Of a stretch of DNA of 64,000 nt, positions 18,947 through 29,733 are shown piece after piece. Both the position numbers and the translations under genes were made by a program. The DNA is taken from the NCBI GenBank assembly GCA_024680055.1, contig JAILCP010000058.1:83740-147739 (forward strand). Reading direction: 5' to 3'. The stretch is from Lachnospiraceae bacterium (GTDB taxonomy: Bacteria; Bacillota; Clostridia; Lachnospirales; Lachnospiraceae). The stretch's first letter is position 1, and every line of letters begins with the position of its first letter. Under the pieces are notes generated by a model. That model saw only the letters and a program-made list of their open reading frames with translations. It did no database searches and was not told the DNA's origin.

Positions 18947-20866
18947 ATGATTTTATCTTGTAATCATATAGCGAAAAGTTATGGTGTGGAAACCATATTG
19001 GAAGATGTTTCTTTTTTTGTAAATGAAGGGGAAAAGGTAGCTGTTGTAGGCATGAACGGTGCCGGAAAATCAACAGTTTTAAAGATTATTAACGGAGAAC
19101 TTACACCGGATGGCGGAGAAGTCTATGTGTCTAAAGACACCACCATGGGCTACCTTGCTCAGTACGATGCGGTATCCTGTGGCAGTACCATCTACAAAGA
19201 GGTGGAATCAGCCAAACAGGACTTAATCGATATGGAAAATAACCTGCGGGCCATGGAAGGGAAAATGTCTTCCTTAAAACCGGAAGAGATGGACCGTTTT
19301 ATGCAGCAATATCACCAGTTAAACGATGATTTTGACGCTGCGGGAGGATATACCTTCCGAGGTGAAATTGTGGGAGTAATCCGTGGACTGGGTTTTACCG
19401 ATGAGGAATTTGACAAGCCCATTGAAGAACTTTCCGGTGGACAAAAAACAAGGGTAGGACTTGCAAAGCTTCTTGTAAGTAACCCTGATATATTAATGCT
19501 GGATGAGCCCACCAACCATTTGGATATTCGATCCATTGAATGGTTGGAAGGTTTTTTGCGCTCTTATAAAAAGACGGTTATGATCGTTTCTCATGACCGT
19601 TATTTCCTCGATAAAATTGTTTCCAAAGTGGTGGAAATTGAATATAAGAAAGCGGTTACCTATAAGGGAACTTACTCTGATTTCTCCAGGAAAAAGGAAG
19701 AGCAGCGTAAGATATACATGAAGCATTACTTGGAACAGCAGGCGGAAATCAAGCATGAAAAACAGGTGATTGATACCTACCGCTCTTTTAAAACAGAAGC
19801 AGCCTTAATCAAGGCAAAAAGTCGTGAAAAACGACTGGATATGATAGAAGTTTTAGATAAACCTATAGAAATTCGTGATGATATGCACCTGAAACTGGAA
19901 GCCAGCGTGGAAAGCGGAAAGGATGTTTTGTATGCAGAACATCTTTCCAAGGCATACGATGATAAGGTGCTGTTTTCCGATATTGGTCTGGATATTAAAA
20001 AGGGTGAGCGTGTTGCCATTATCGGTGATAACGGAACAGGCAAAACCACTCTTTTAAAGATTATAAACGGCCTGATTCAAGCAGATCAGGGCGAATTTAA
20101 GCTGGGATCAAAGGTTTCCATTGGATATTATGATCAGGAACAGCAGTTTTTATCTGAGGATAAAACATTGTTTGATGAAATCGGTGACAATCACTATGAA
20201 ATGACCAATACAAGGATTCGAACAGTGCTTGGAGCATTTCTTTTTACCGATGATGATGTGTTCAAAAAAATCGGCGATTTAAGCGGAGGAGAGCGAGGCA
20301 GAGTCTCCCTTGCCAAGCTTATGCTATCTAAGGCCAATCTTTTGATTTTGGATGAGCCCACCAACCATCTTGATATTACATCCAAGGAGATTCTGGAAAG
20401 CGCACTTTGCAGTTATACCGGAACGGTGCTTTTTGTCTCCCATGACCGTTATTTTATCAATCGTGTGGCAAGCCGTATTCTGGAATTAAAAGATCATAAG
20501 CTTCATAATTACCTTGGCAATTATGATTATTACCTTGAGAAAGTTGCTGAAAAACAAGAGGAAGTGCAACAGGAACAGATTCGCAGTGAAGGGGACGCTA
20601 AGGCACAGTCCACAGGACAGCTGGATTGGCAGGAGCAAAAGGCCAAGGCGGCAGCCAAACGAAAACTGGAAAATGCCATTGCAAAGGTGGAAGAGGAAAT
20701 CGGTGATCTGGAAGACAAATTGTCTGCGGTGGATGAGAAGTTAATGGACCCGGCCAACGCCACCAATTCTGCAAAATTAAATAAATTAACGGCAAAACGC
20801 AATGAAATCGAAGAAAAACTGGAACCGCTTTATGAAAAATGGGAGGAATTGACAAGCGAGGAATAA
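18947..20866 (+). CDS. ABC-F family ATPase
   Basis: Two ABC domains (GMNGAGKST, GDNGTGKTT; LSGGQKTRVGLAKLL, LSGGERGRVSLAKLML), central linker, no TM, C-terminal coiled coil. Confidence 0.94.
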   Translation: MILSCNHIAKSYGVETILEDVSFFVNEGEKVAVVGMNGAGKSTVLKIINGELTPDGGEVYVSKDTTMGYLAQYDAVSCGSTIYKEVESAKQDLIDMENNLRAMEGKMSSLKPEEMDRFMQQYHQLNDDFDAAGGYTFRGEIVGVIRGLGFTDEEFDKPIEELSGGQKTRVGLAKLLVSNPDILMLDEPTNHLDIRSIEWLEGFLRSYKKTVMIVSHDRYFLDKIVSKVVEIEYKKAVTYKGTYSDFSRKKEEQRKIYMKHYLEQQAEIKHEKQVIDTYRSFKTEAALIKAKSREKRLDMIEVLDKPIEIRDDMHLKLEASVESGKDVLYAEHLSKAYDDKVLFSDIGLDIKKGERVAIIGDNGTGKTTLLKIINGLIQADQGEFKLGSKVSIGYYDQEQQFLSEDKTLFDEIGDNHYEMTNTRIRTVLGAFLFTDDDVFKKIGDLSGGERGRVSLAKLMLSKANLLILDEPTNHLDITSKEILESALCSYTGTVLFVSHDRYFINRVASRILELKDHKLHNYLGNYDYYLEKVAEKQEEVQQEQIRSEGDAKAQSTGQLDWQEQKAKAAAKRKLENAIAKVEEEIGDLEDKLSAVDEKLMDPANATNSAKLNKLTAKRNEIEEKLEPLYEKWEELTSEE

Positions 20867-20878
20867 TTGTTTTATAAT
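20849..20878 (+). promoter_or_regulatory. Putative sigma-A promoter for rex
   Basis: TTGACA-N18-TATAAT overlapping the 3' end of the ABC-F gene. Confidence 0.55.
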
Positions 20879-20906
20879 TAACGACGAGTAAGGAGGTTCC
20901 GAGTAT

Positions 20907-21554
20907 ATGAAGAAAGAAATCTCTCAGGTAGTTATAAAACGTATGCCCAGATATTACCGTTATCTTGGCGAGTTGATCGACCAGGGAACTGAGCGAATTT
21001 CTTCCGGAGAATTAAGTAAGATCATGAAGGTAACTGCTTCACAGATCAGACAGGACTTAAACAATTTCGGAGGTTTTGGTCAACAGGGTTATGGGTATAA
21101 CGTACAATACTTGTATGATGAAATCGGAAAGATTTTAGGACTTGATAAGACACACAATATGATTATTGTAGGTGGAGGAAACTTAGGACTGGCACTGGCA
21201 ACAAATTCCAGATTTGACAGACAGGGATTTGTGGTTACCGGTATCTTTGATATTAATCCTAACCTGAAAGGAAAACAGGTTAACAATAATAGCATTATGA
21301 TGATGTCAGAACTTGATGAATTTATTCAGCACAATCATGTTGACATTGCTGCACTTACCGTACCTAAGGACAATGTCCAGGAAATCGTAGATCATCTGCA
21401 GGAATTGGGAATTAAAGCGTTTTGGAATTTTGCGCACTTGGATTTGGAAGTGGCAGAGGATGTGGTGGTACAGAATGTGCACCTGTCCGATAGTTTGATG
21501 AGATTATCACTAAATATGATTCAGAGAAAAGAAAGATATCAAGACGATGAGTAA
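20907..21554 (+). CDS. rex: Redox-sensing transcriptional repressor Rex
   Basis: ISSGELSKIMKVTASQIRQDLNNFGGFGQQGYGYNV and Rossmann VGGGNLGLAL...GIFDINPNLKG. Confidence 0.96.
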   Translation: MKKEISQVVIKRMPRYYRYLGELIDQGTERISSGELSKIMKVTASQIRQDLNNFGGFGQQGYGYNVQYLYDEIGKILGLDKTHNMIIVGGGNLGLALATNSRFDRQGFVVTGIFDINPNLKGKQVNNNSIMMMSELDEFIQHNHVDIAALTVPKDNVQEIVDHLQELGIKAFWNFAHLDLEVAEDVVVQNVHLSDSLMRLSLNMIQRKERYQDDE

Positions 21555-22206
21555 TGATATATCTGTTAACACAAAATTAGAAAACGGAGAGTTTGTAGAG
21601 GCACTTAAAGATGTTAAAGTGCCTTTACTTGTTTTGGATGAAAAGTGGCATCACCTTTTTAAGGGCATGAAGAAAACGGCCCAGGTTAAAGAATACGAGG
21701 AAAAGGTCAATGAGCTTTTAAAACTTCAGGGAAAACTCAACAGTGATTTAAAGGACCTGAAGAAAACAAAACAGAATTTACTTGGCGGAATCGTTAACAA
21801 TATGGATGATTCCGATGCGGATAAAGAAGAACTTCGATTGAAAAAACTGGACGAACAAAAGCGTCTTGTGGATGAAATCAATGAGCGTATGGAAGAGGTG
21901 GAAGACAGGTTACTGGATTTACCAAGAGAACTGGATGAAGCCAATAAAATGCTCATGGTTTACAGCATGGACGTTTGCTATCGCAAGCTACGCTCCAATG
22001 CAGAAGAAATCGAAGAAATCGGAACCTGGATTAAACGTATTCGAATTGAATTGAAGAAGAATATTGTTATTAAACAGGTGGATGAACAAAAGAATGAAGA
22101 AATCTATTCTTATATGCACGATGTGTTAGGACCAAGAGCCATTGATGTATTTGACTTAAAGTATGAGGAAGATGGCGAAGTGATTGATAAAGACGGCAAG
22201 AAATAG
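21547..22206 (+). CDS. Conserved coiled-coil protein of unknown function
   Basis: Overlaps the rex stop codon; long Lys/Glu-rich heptad-like region; no recognised domain. Confidence 0.7.
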   Translation: MSNDISVNTKLENGEFVEALKDVKVPLLVLDEKWHHLFKGMKKTAQVKEYEEKVNELLKLQGKLNSDLKDLKKTKQNLLGGIVNNMDDSDADKEELRLKKLDEQKRLVDEINERMEEVEDRLLDLPRELDEANKMLMVYSMDVCYRKLRSNAEEIEEIGTWIKRIRIELKKNIVIKQVDEQKNEEIYSYMHDVLGPRAIDVFDLKYEEDGEVIDKDGKK

Positions 22207-22298
22207 GGCTGTATCACACGCGTTGCAAGAAATTTTTAAATATGATATATTTCATAGAGCATGACTTTGAATAGAAGAAAAGGAGTAAACTAACAGAA

Positions 22299-23651
22299 AT
22301 GGATAATGATGGGAGTTCCATTATAATAATTGTTTCTATTGTATATTTTATTATACTTATCATAAACGGGTTGCTGAATGCTTATTGTTCTGCACTTGAC
22401 AATTTAAATGAGTCTTTGATGGAGGAAAAGGCCAAAGACGGAGACGGTAAAGCAATGATAGTCAATGAACATTTGGATAGTTCATCCATGCTCATTGATT
22501 CCCTGCATTTAATTGATGGATTGTGCTTTTTTATCACCGGTACCTTTTGTATTCCATCCACGGTGCTATATATTCTCAATAAGAATGAGAACATTTTTGG
22601 AGATTATAGCTTTGTGGCAGTGACCTTCATTGTTTCTGTCATTGCCTTTATTTTGATGTTAAGCGCAGGATATGCCTCTTTAAAAATCGGAGGGGTGAAG
22701 AAAGAACGTGCAGCTATGGCACTTTGCAAAATATGCAACGGTTTATTTGTCTTTTTTACTCCGTTACGAGTTATAATCAAAAAGTTCTCCGGCATTTTTG
22801 TTCGCGTGTTTGGGGTGGATCCCAACTTGAATCTGGATGAGGTTTCCGAAGATGAAATCATATCCATGGTGGATGAAGGTCATGAACAAGGGGTCATTGA
22901 AAGCAGTGAAGCGGAGATGATTCACAACATTTTTGAGTTCACCAATAAGGATGCGGGAGATATTATGACCCACCGAAAGAATATGATTCTTTTATCCGGG
23001 GAAATCACATTTTCAGAGGCGTTGAACTTTCTTTTGGAAAACAGTTTGAGCCGTTATCCCGTATATCTTGAAGATGCAGACAATATTATCGGTGTGGTAC
23101 ACATCCGAGATTTTATGGAGAGACAAAGAGATAACTCTTTGTACAATAAAAAGCTGATGGAAGTCAAAGGGCTGATTCGTGAAATCAGTTTCATTCCACA
23201 GACCAGAAATATCAGCGATCTTTTCCACAGTATGCAGGAGGAAAAGAGCCACATGGTCATTGTGGTGGATGAATATGGTCAGACCTGTGGTCTTGTTACC
23301 ATGGAAGATATTTTGGAAGAAATCGTGGGAAATATTTTTGACGAATATGATGAAGAAATTGCATTGATTACTCCTCATGCAGACGGAAGTTATGATATTC
23401 TTGGCATGACACCCCTTGATGAGGTGGAGGAGCTGCTTGATGCAAACCTTCCGGTGGAAGATTACGATACCCTGAACGGATATTTGATTTCCCTTTTGGA
23501 TCGAATTCCAAGTCCGGAAGAAAAGAAAATCCAGATTACAACAGAAGGATTCCTTTTTGAGGTGTTATCTGTTGAAAATAAAACTATAAAAAATGTTCAT
23601 GTCACTAGGATTATGGAGCCTACAGAGACAGAGAATAATATGAATGAATAG
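22299..23651 (+). CDS. CNNM/CorC-like protein with CBS domains (HlyC/CorC family)
   Basis: N-terminal TM DUF21-like region, tandem CBS (IMTHRKNMILLSGEITFSEAL...RYPVYLEDADNIIGVVHIRDF; MVIVVDEYGQTCGLVTMEDILEEIVGNIFDEYD), C-terminal transporter-associated domain. Confidence 0.9.
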   Translation: MDNDGSSIIIIVSIVYFIILIINGLLNAYCSALDNLNESLMEEKAKDGDGKAMIVNEHLDSSSMLIDSLHLIDGLCFFITGTFCIPSTVLYILNKNENIFGDYSFVAVTFIVSVIAFILMLSAGYASLKIGGVKKERAAMALCKICNGLFVFFTPLRVIIKKFSGIFVRVFGVDPNLNLDEVSEDEIISMVDEGHEQGVIESSEAEMIHNIFEFTNKDAGDIMTHRKNMILLSGEITFSEALNFLLENSLSRYPVYLEDADNIIGVVHIRDFMERQRDNSLYNKKLMEVKGLIREISFIPQTRNISDLFHSMQEEKSHMVIVVDEYGQTCGLVTMEDILEEIVGNIFDEYDEEIALITPHADGSYDILGMTPLDEVEELLDANLPVEDYDTLNGYLISLLDRIPSPEEKKIQITTEGFLFEVLSVENKTIKNVHVTRIMEPTETENNMNE

Positions 23652-23666
23652 GAAAGAGGTATAAAT

Positions 23667-24395
23667 ATGTCAGGACATTCCAAATTTGCCAACATCAAAC
23701 ACAAAAAAGAAAAAAATGATGCTGCAAAGGGAAAAATCTTTACTGTAATCGGAAGAGAAATTGCAGTTGCTGTAAAAGAGGGTGGAGCTGACCCTGCAAA
23801 TAACAGCAGATTAAGAGATGTTATAGCAAAAGCAAAAGCAAATAACATGCCAAACGATACCATCGATCGTGGTATTAAAAAGGCTGCAGGTGATGCAGGA
23901 AGCGTTACTTATGAATCTGTAACATATGAAGGATATGGACCTGGAGGAACAGCAATTATTGTTGATGCCTTAACCGATAACAAAAACCGTACTGCAGCCA
24001 ATGTTCGTAGTGCCTTTACCAAAGGTCACGGAAGCATTGGAACACAGGGTTGTGTATCTTACATGTTTGATAAGAGAGGACAGATTATTGTTGCCAAGGA
24101 AGAGTGCGACATGGAAGCTGACGATCTTATGATGATGGCACTTGATGCAGGAGCAGAAGATTTTAGCGAAGAAGAGGACAGCTTTGAAATTCTTACTGCA
24201 CCGGAAGATTTCAGCACCGTGAGAGAAGCACTGGAAAAAGAAAATATTGTGATGGCAGACGCAGAGGTAACAATGATTCCACAAACTTATGTTACAGTTA
24301 CCGATGAAGAAGATGTAAAATGTATCCAGAGAATCCTTGATTTACTGGATGAAGATGATGATGTACAGATGGTGTACCATAATTGGGATGAATAA
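23667..24395 (+). CDS. YebC/PmpR-family protein
   Basis: [32 protein letters not shown]...[33 protein letters not shown]. Confidence 0.95.
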   Translation: MSGHSKFANIKHKKEKNDAAKGKIFTVIGREIAVAVKEGGADPANNSRLRDVIAKAKANNMPNDTIDRGIKKAAGDAGSVTYESVTYEGYGPGGTAIIVDALTDNKNRTAANVRSAFTKGHGSIGTQGCVSYMFDKRGQIIVAKEECDMEADDLMMMALDAGAEDFSEEEDSFEILTAPEDFSTVREALEKENIVMADAEVTMIPQTYVTVTDEEDVKCIQRILDLLDEDDDVQMVYHNWDE

Positions 24396-24400
24396 TTAGT

Positions 24401-25849
24401 ATGAAAAAAATTTTGTTTGCGGCTTCGGAGTGTGTTCCTTTTGTTAAAACAGGAGGACTTGCCGATGTAGTAGGGGCGTTGCCGAAAGAATTTGATAAAA
24501 AGGATTGGGATGTAAGGGTGATATTGCCCTTATACAGTAAAATACCGGAGAAATACCGCAATGATTTTCAGTATATAGACAATTTCGAAATTGGCTGTGG
24601 ACCTTTAAATCAAAATAAGTATGTTGGATTATTTCAATATGAGTATGAGGGTATTACCTATTATTTTATTGATAACCAGGAGTATTTTTATCAGGACTAT
24701 ATCTACAGTGACTTTCACTTTGACATTAAACGTTTTGCGTTTTTTGATAAAGCCGTATTATCTGTTTTACAATTGATTGATTTTAGACCTGATTTGATTC
24801 ATTGTCACGACTGGCAGACAGGGTTGATTCCGGTTTATCTGAAAACGGAGTTTGCCGCATCCCCTTTTTACCGGGGTATCAAGTCTATTATGACCATTCA
24901 TAACCTGAAGTTCCAGGGCGTGTGGTCAAAGGATTACCTGATGGATGTCAGTGGATTGACCGGGGATTTATTTTCCGACGATAAACTTGGATTTTATAAA
25001 GATGGAAATATGCTAAAAGGCGGATTGACCTATGCAGATCATATTACAACCGTCAGCAAAAATTATTCCTATGAAATTCAAAGTAAGTATTACGGAGAGA
25101 ACCTGGAAGGTTTGCTTTTTGCAAGAAATCATGAAATGACAGGTATTGTGAACGGAATTGACTACGATTCCTTTGATCCGAAAACCGATGAAAACTTATA
25201 CAAGAATTATAGTGTAGAAGATTTTCGTAAAAAGAAATATGTTAACAAACAGAAACTGCAAAAGGAACTGGGACTGGAAGAAGATAAGCATAAGTTTATG
25301 ATTGCCATTGTTTCAAGACTTACAGACCAGAAGGGATTGAATCTGATTGAATACGATTTTGAGCGTTTAATTGATGACAATACCCAGCTTGTGGTTCTTG
25401 GAACCGGAGACTATAAATATGAGTCTATGTTCCGGTATTTTGCGGATAAGTATCCGGATAAGGTTTCTGCAAATATTTTATACAGTGAAGGGTTAAGCCG
25501 AAAGATTTATGCTGCGGCAGATGCTTTCTTAATGCCGTCTGCCTTTGAACCTTGCGGATTGTCCCAGTTAATTGCTCTTCGTTACGGCGCGGTTCCAATT
25601 GTAAGAGAAACCGGTGGATTAAAAGAAACGGTGGAGCCTTTTAACGAATACGAGCATTGCGGTGTTGGTTTTTCTTTTACCAATTACAACGCAGATGACA
25701 TGCTATACACTGTAAATTATGCCAAGAAGATCTTCTTTGAGAAGAAGGCGGCCTGGAATAAAATTGTGGAAAGGGGCATGATTAGCGATCACTCCTGGAA
25801 ACAATCAAGATTGGCATATGAGGAATTATATAATTATTTGATTGGATAA
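24401..25849 (+). CDS. glgA: Glycogen synthase (ADP-glucose)
   Basis: MKKILFAASECVPFVKTGGLADVVGALP and GT5 C-terminal motifs (LMPSAFEPCGLSQLIALRYGAVPIVRETGGLKETV). Confidence 0.95.
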   Translation: MKKILFAASECVPFVKTGGLADVVGALPKEFDKKDWDVRVILPLYSKIPEKYRNDFQYIDNFEIGCGPLNQNKYVGLFQYEYEGITYYFIDNQEYFYQDYIYSDFHFDIKRFAFFDKAVLSVLQLIDFRPDLIHCHDWQTGLIPVYLKTEFAASPFYRGIKSIMTIHNLKFQGVWSKDYLMDVSGLTGDLFSDDKLGFYKDGNMLKGGLTYADHITTVSKNYSYEIQSKYYGENLEGLLFARNHEMTGIVNGIDYDSFDPKTDENLYKNYSVEDFRKKKYVNKQKLQKELGLEEDKHKFMIAIVSRLTDQKGLNLIEYDFERLIDDNTQLVVLGTGDYKYESMFRYFADKYPDKVSANILYSEGLSRKIYAAADAFLMPSAFEPCGLSQLIALRYGAVPIVRETGGLKETVEPFNEYEHCGVGFSFTNYNADDMLYTVNYAKKIFFEKKAAWNKIVERGMISDHSWKQSRLAYEELYNYLIG

Positions 25850-25859
25850 AAGATACGAG

Positions 25860-25890
25860 ATCTTGCATACTGCGGTATGCAAGATTTTTT
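25860..25890 (+). terminator. Terminator after glgA
   Basis: ATCTTGCATAC-TGCG-GTATGCAAGAT-TTTTT. Confidence 0.9.
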
Positions 25891-25971
25891 ATCTCGGGAA
25901 ACAATTTAAGTGAAATGACATTAATACTAAAATATGTTAAACTATAAAAAGTAAATTTTGCAGGAGGAACT

Positions 25972-28410
25972 ATGGCAAAGCAAAAGGGACATAGGGGAAA
26001 ACGAAAGACAAAGAAAGCCGCTGCCAGAAAGAATTCTTTGACAACGGAGATTGTGGTAATTCTTGCGTTTGCGTTTTCTGTATTTTTGGAAATCAGTAAT
26101 TTTGGTTTTGGCGGAACAATGGGCCGTGCTTTAAGCAGCGTAATGTTCGGTGTTTTTGGCTGGCTTGAATATATATTTCCGGTTTTAATAATTTTGGCGT
26201 GTATTTTCATTGTAGCCAATAAGGATGATTTTTATGCCTTATTAAAGGTTTTGTATGGATTTATAGGCTTTATTTTGTTGTGTGGTTTTGTGGCTCTTGT
26301 TTATAACCATGATGGTATGGGAAGTTTAAAGAGCGGATATTCCACAGGCTATCTGATGCACTGCGGAGGCGGATTTATGGGAAATGCCGTCACCGGCCTT
26401 TTAGTGCCAAATGTGGGCCTGGTGGGAGCGTATTTGGTTGATGTTGTGGGTATTATTATTTGCGCCATTTTAATGACAGAACGTTCGCTTTATGGATTTT
26501 TAAAAACCAGAAGTAAAATGGGAATGGAGCAGAGTAAAAATCTCAGAGAAAAACGAAAAAAAGAGCGCGCCCTGGTGCGGGAAGAAAAACGGGCTAAAAG
26601 AGCACAGCGTGAATATGAAGAAGAAGTGGATACAAGGGGGCGCAGAGTTGCCCATGGCGTATCTTTTGATACAAAAATTGTAGAAGAAAACGGCCATTCC
26701 GACGAAATGGCAGAGGTACATGCAAAAGAACCATATGAGGAACCGGTGATTCACGGACTTACAAAGGCTGAGGAATTGCGAAGTGAGCCGGTTGCAGTGG
26801 AAGAACCCAAAATGGAAACACCAAAAGTGGAAAAACCAAAAGTGGAAGCACCGGCGGTAAAGAAAGAACCTTTGGTGGAAGAAAAGGTGGAGATGCCTAT
26901 TTCTTCCGGTGAAACAGGGTCCGATGCGGATTATAAATTCCCGCCAATCGAACTTTTGAAAAAAGGTGATAAAAATGCCACCGGAGAATCGGAAACTTCA
27001 TTAAAAGCAACGGCCATGCAATTGGAACAGACCCTGCGTGATTTTGGTGTTAATGTGAAAATGACGGATGTCAGCTGTGGACCAAGTGTTACCAGATTTG
27101 AAATGCAGCCGGAGCACGGTGTAAAGGTCAGCAAAATTGTCGGACTGGCAGACGATATTAAATTGAACCTGGCTGCTGCGGATATTCGTATTGAAGCACC
27201 GATTCCGGGAAAAGCGGCGGTTGGTATTGAGGTTCCAAACAAGGAAAATGTAACGGTAATGCTTCGTGAATTGCTGGAAGCAAAAGAATATAAAACCATT
27301 AAAACAAAGATTCCGTTCCCTGCAGGAAAGGATATTGGAGGAAAGGTGATTGTTTCCGACATTGGAAAGATGCCTCACGTATTGATTGCCGGATCCACCG
27401 GTTCCGGTAAGTCCGTATGTATCAATACCATTGTTATGAGTATTTTGTATAAAGCAAAACCATCAGAGGTAAAGTTGATTATGATTGATCCTAAGGTGGT
27501 GGAATTAAGTATTTACAACGGCATCCCACATTTGCTTATGCCGGTGGTAACCGATCCCAAAAAGGCGGCAGGCGCACTAAACTGGGCAGTTGCTGAAATG
27601 ACCGATCGTTACAACAAGTTTGCAGAGGCCAATGTGCGTGATTTAAAGGGATACAATAAACACGTGGAAATCTTTAATAAAGAGCATCCGGATACCAAGC
27701 TGGAAAAAATGTATCAGCTGGTGATTATTGTGGACGAGATGGCAGACTTAATGATGGTGGCACCGGGTGAAGTGGAAGATGCCATCTGTCGTCTTGCACA
27801 GCTTGCAAGAGCTGCAGGTATTCATTTGATTTTGGCAACCCAAAGACCGTCGGTAAATGTTATTACCGGTTTGATTAAAGCCAATATGCCATCCAGAGTT
27901 GCCTTTGCAGTTTCCAGTGGTGTGGACTCCAGAACCATTTTGGATATGTACGGAGCAGAAAAGCTTTTGGGAAAGGGAGATATGCTGTTTTATCCTCAGG
28001 GATATCAGAAACCTCTTCGTGTACAGGGTGCCTTTGTTTCTGACCAGGAAGTGTCGGATGTGGTGGAATTCTTAAAAGCCAACAAGCCTGAGGTGGTGGA
28101 AGATACCAGCGAAATCGAAGAGAAAGTAAACCAGTTATCTCTTTCCAATAAAACCATGGCACCGGGAACAGGAGCCGCCACAGAGGATGGACGGGATGTG
28201 TATTTTGCCGATGCAGGTCGTTTATTAATTGATAAAGAACGTGGTTCTATCGGAATGCTTCAGAGAATGTTTAAAATCGGCTTTAACAGAGCTGCAAGAA
28301 TTATGGATCAATTGGAAGAAGCTGGGGTTGTGGGACCGGAAGAAGGTACCAAGCCAAGAAAGGTGCTTTTAACGAAAGAGGAATTTGAAAATATGATAAA
28401 TGACCAATAA
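25972..28410 (+). CDS. FtsK/SpoIIIE DNA translocase
   Basis: N-terminal TM segments, low-complexity linker, Walker A AGSTGSGKSVCIN, VDEMADLMM, C-terminal gamma winged helix. Confidence 0.95.
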   Translation: MAKQKGHRGKRKTKKAAARKNSLTTEIVVILAFAFSVFLEISNFGFGGTMGRALSSVMFGVFGWLEYIFPVLIILACIFIVANKDDFYALLKVLYGFIGFILLCGFVALVYNHDGMGSLKSGYSTGYLMHCGGGFMGNAVTGLLVPNVGLVGAYLVDVVGIIICAILMTERSLYGFLKTRSKMGMEQSKNLREKRKKERALVREEKRAKRAQREYEEEVDTRGRRVAHGVSFDTKIVEENGHSDEMAEVHAKEPYEEPVIHGLTKAEELRSEPVAVEEPKMETPKVEKPKVEAPAVKKEPLVEEKVEMPISSGETGSDADYKFPPIELLKKGDKNATGESETSLKATAMQLEQTLRDFGVNVKMTDVSCGPSVTRFEMQPEHGVKVSKIVGLADDIKLNLAAADIRIEAPIPGKAAVGIEVPNKENVTVMLRELLEAKEYKTIKTKIPFPAGKDIGGKVIVSDIGKMPHVLIAGSTGSGKSVCINTIVMSILYKAKPSEVKLIMIDPKVVELSIYNGIPHLLMPVVTDPKKAAGALNWAVAEMTDRYNKFAEANVRDLKGYNKHVEIFNKEHPDTKLEKMYQLVIIVDEMADLMMVAPGEVEDAICRLAQLARAAGIHLILATQRPSVNVITGLIKANMPSRVAFAVSSGVDSRTILDMYGAEKLLGKGDMLFYPQGYQKPLRVQGAFVSDQEVSDVVEFLKANKPEVVEDTSEIEEKVNQLSLSNKTMAPGTGAATEDGRDVYFADAGRLLIDKERGSIGMLQRMFKIGFNRAARIMDQLEEAGVVGPEEGTKPRKVLLTKEEFENMINDQ

Positions 28411-28490
28411 TGGGTATTTTTCATACACAAAAAGGAAAATGTGTAGTAAAATAGAGATGTTGAAATAAAAACGGGAGAGTAAGAAGTAGC

Positions 28491-29663
28491 ATGAAGTGTA
28501 AGAAATGTGGAAACGAAATAGCTAAGGGAAAAGTATATTGCGATTCTTGCGGAGCAGAGGTTCAGATTGTTCCGGATTACAATGCCTTTGATGAAGCTAT
28601 ATCAAATGGCGTGAAACCGGAGGAATTAAAGGAATCAGAGGAGCTTTCAGAAGAAGTAAACAACAACCCTGAAGTAGAGGATGAGGTAGAGAAAACACCT
28701 GTGGATAAGAAGAAAAAAGCACTGTTTATCGTGGGTGGAATCATTCTGGTTGTTGCATTGATATTTATTGTTTCCCTTTTTGTAACAAGTTATCAAAATA
28801 ACCGTTCCTTCTCATATCAGTATGACAGAGCACAACAGTATTTGAAAAATCATCGTACGGATAAGGCCCTTGAGTCTGTGAATAAGGCGTTGAAGATTGA
28901 TAAAGATAACGAAGAAGCACTTTTATTGCTTGCTGACATTCAGAAGGAAATGGGCGAAGATGAAGATGCCATTGATACACTTCTTTCTGTGGTGGATTTA
29001 TATCCTGATCATAAAGATGCATACAGCAAATTGATTACCATTTATTCCGGTAAAGGAGATTTTGACGCAATTGCAAAATTGTCCAAGGGAGTAAAGGATG
29101 AACAGGTGAAATCACTGTTTATCGGTTATGTGCCAACAACACCAACCTTCAGTGAGAAAGCCGGAAAGTATGACGATGAAATTTCTCTGGAAATCACAGG
29201 AGATTCCAGTAGTTTGATTTATTATACTGTGGATGGCAGTGACCCTCGGGAAAAAGGAATTGCATATACAGAGGAACTTTGTGTTGAAGAAGGTACCACC
29301 CTTGTAAAAGCAGTAAGTACCAACGAATTTGGCCTCTACAGTGATGTGGTGGAAGCAAAGTACGAAGTGGAACTGGCTGTTCCTGATAAACCGGAGGTAT
29401 CTCTGCAAAGCGGTACCTATGATATTGCAAAGACCGTATCCGTGAAAGTTCCAAAAGGATGCAGTGCCTATTATACCTGGGATGGTTCCAATCCTACCAA
29501 GGCGTCAAAGAAATACAACGGTCCTTTTGTAATTCCGGAAGGTAATAATGTATTCAGTGTAATTGTGGTGAATGGCAATGGCCGCTCCAGTGATGTGGCA
29601 AGATTTAATTACATTTATTACAGTGACGAGGAAAGTAGCCAGGAGAGCGAAGGTGCTCAATAA
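28491..29663 (+). CDS. Zinc-ribbon/TM/TPR protein with chitobiase-like C-terminal repeats
   Basis: CKKCGNEIAKGKVYCDSCGAEV; one TM; TPR-like region; YYTVDGSDPREKGIAYTEEL and YYTWDGSNPTKASKKYNGPF repeats (CHB_HEX_C_1-like). Confidence 0.8.
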   Translation: MKCKKCGNEIAKGKVYCDSCGAEVQIVPDYNAFDEAISNGVKPEELKESEELSEEVNNNPEVEDEVEKTPVDKKKKALFIVGGIILVVALIFIVSLFVTSYQNNRSFSYQYDRAQQYLKNHRTDKALESVNKALKIDKDNEEALLLLADIQKEMGEDEDAIDTLLSVVDLYPDHKDAYSKLITIYSGKGDFDAIAKLSKGVKDEQVKSLFIGYVPTTPTFSEKAGKYDDEISLEITGDSSSLIYYTVDGSDPREKGIAYTEELCVEEGTTLVKAVSTNEFGLYSDVVEAKYEVELAVPDKPEVSLQSGTYDIAKTVSVKVPKGCSAYYTWDGSNPTKASKKYNGPFVIPEGNNVFSVIVVNGNGRSSDVARFNYIYYSDEESSQESEGAQ

Positions 29664-29676
29664 AAGCTGAGTTATC

Positions 29677-29707
29677 AACCAGCAGGTAAACATCCTGCTG
29701 GTTCTTT
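29677..29707 (+). terminator. Terminator
   Basis: AACCAGCAGG-TAAACAT-CCTGCTGGTT-CTTTC. Confidence 0.8.
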
Positions 29708-29733
29708 CTGTTATTTATGGAGTGAAGAAATTT

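Noticed and set aside
26800-26890. Repeated PKVEKPKVEAP units in FtsK
   Set aside because: Ordinary low-complexity linker of FtsK/SpoIIIE proteins.
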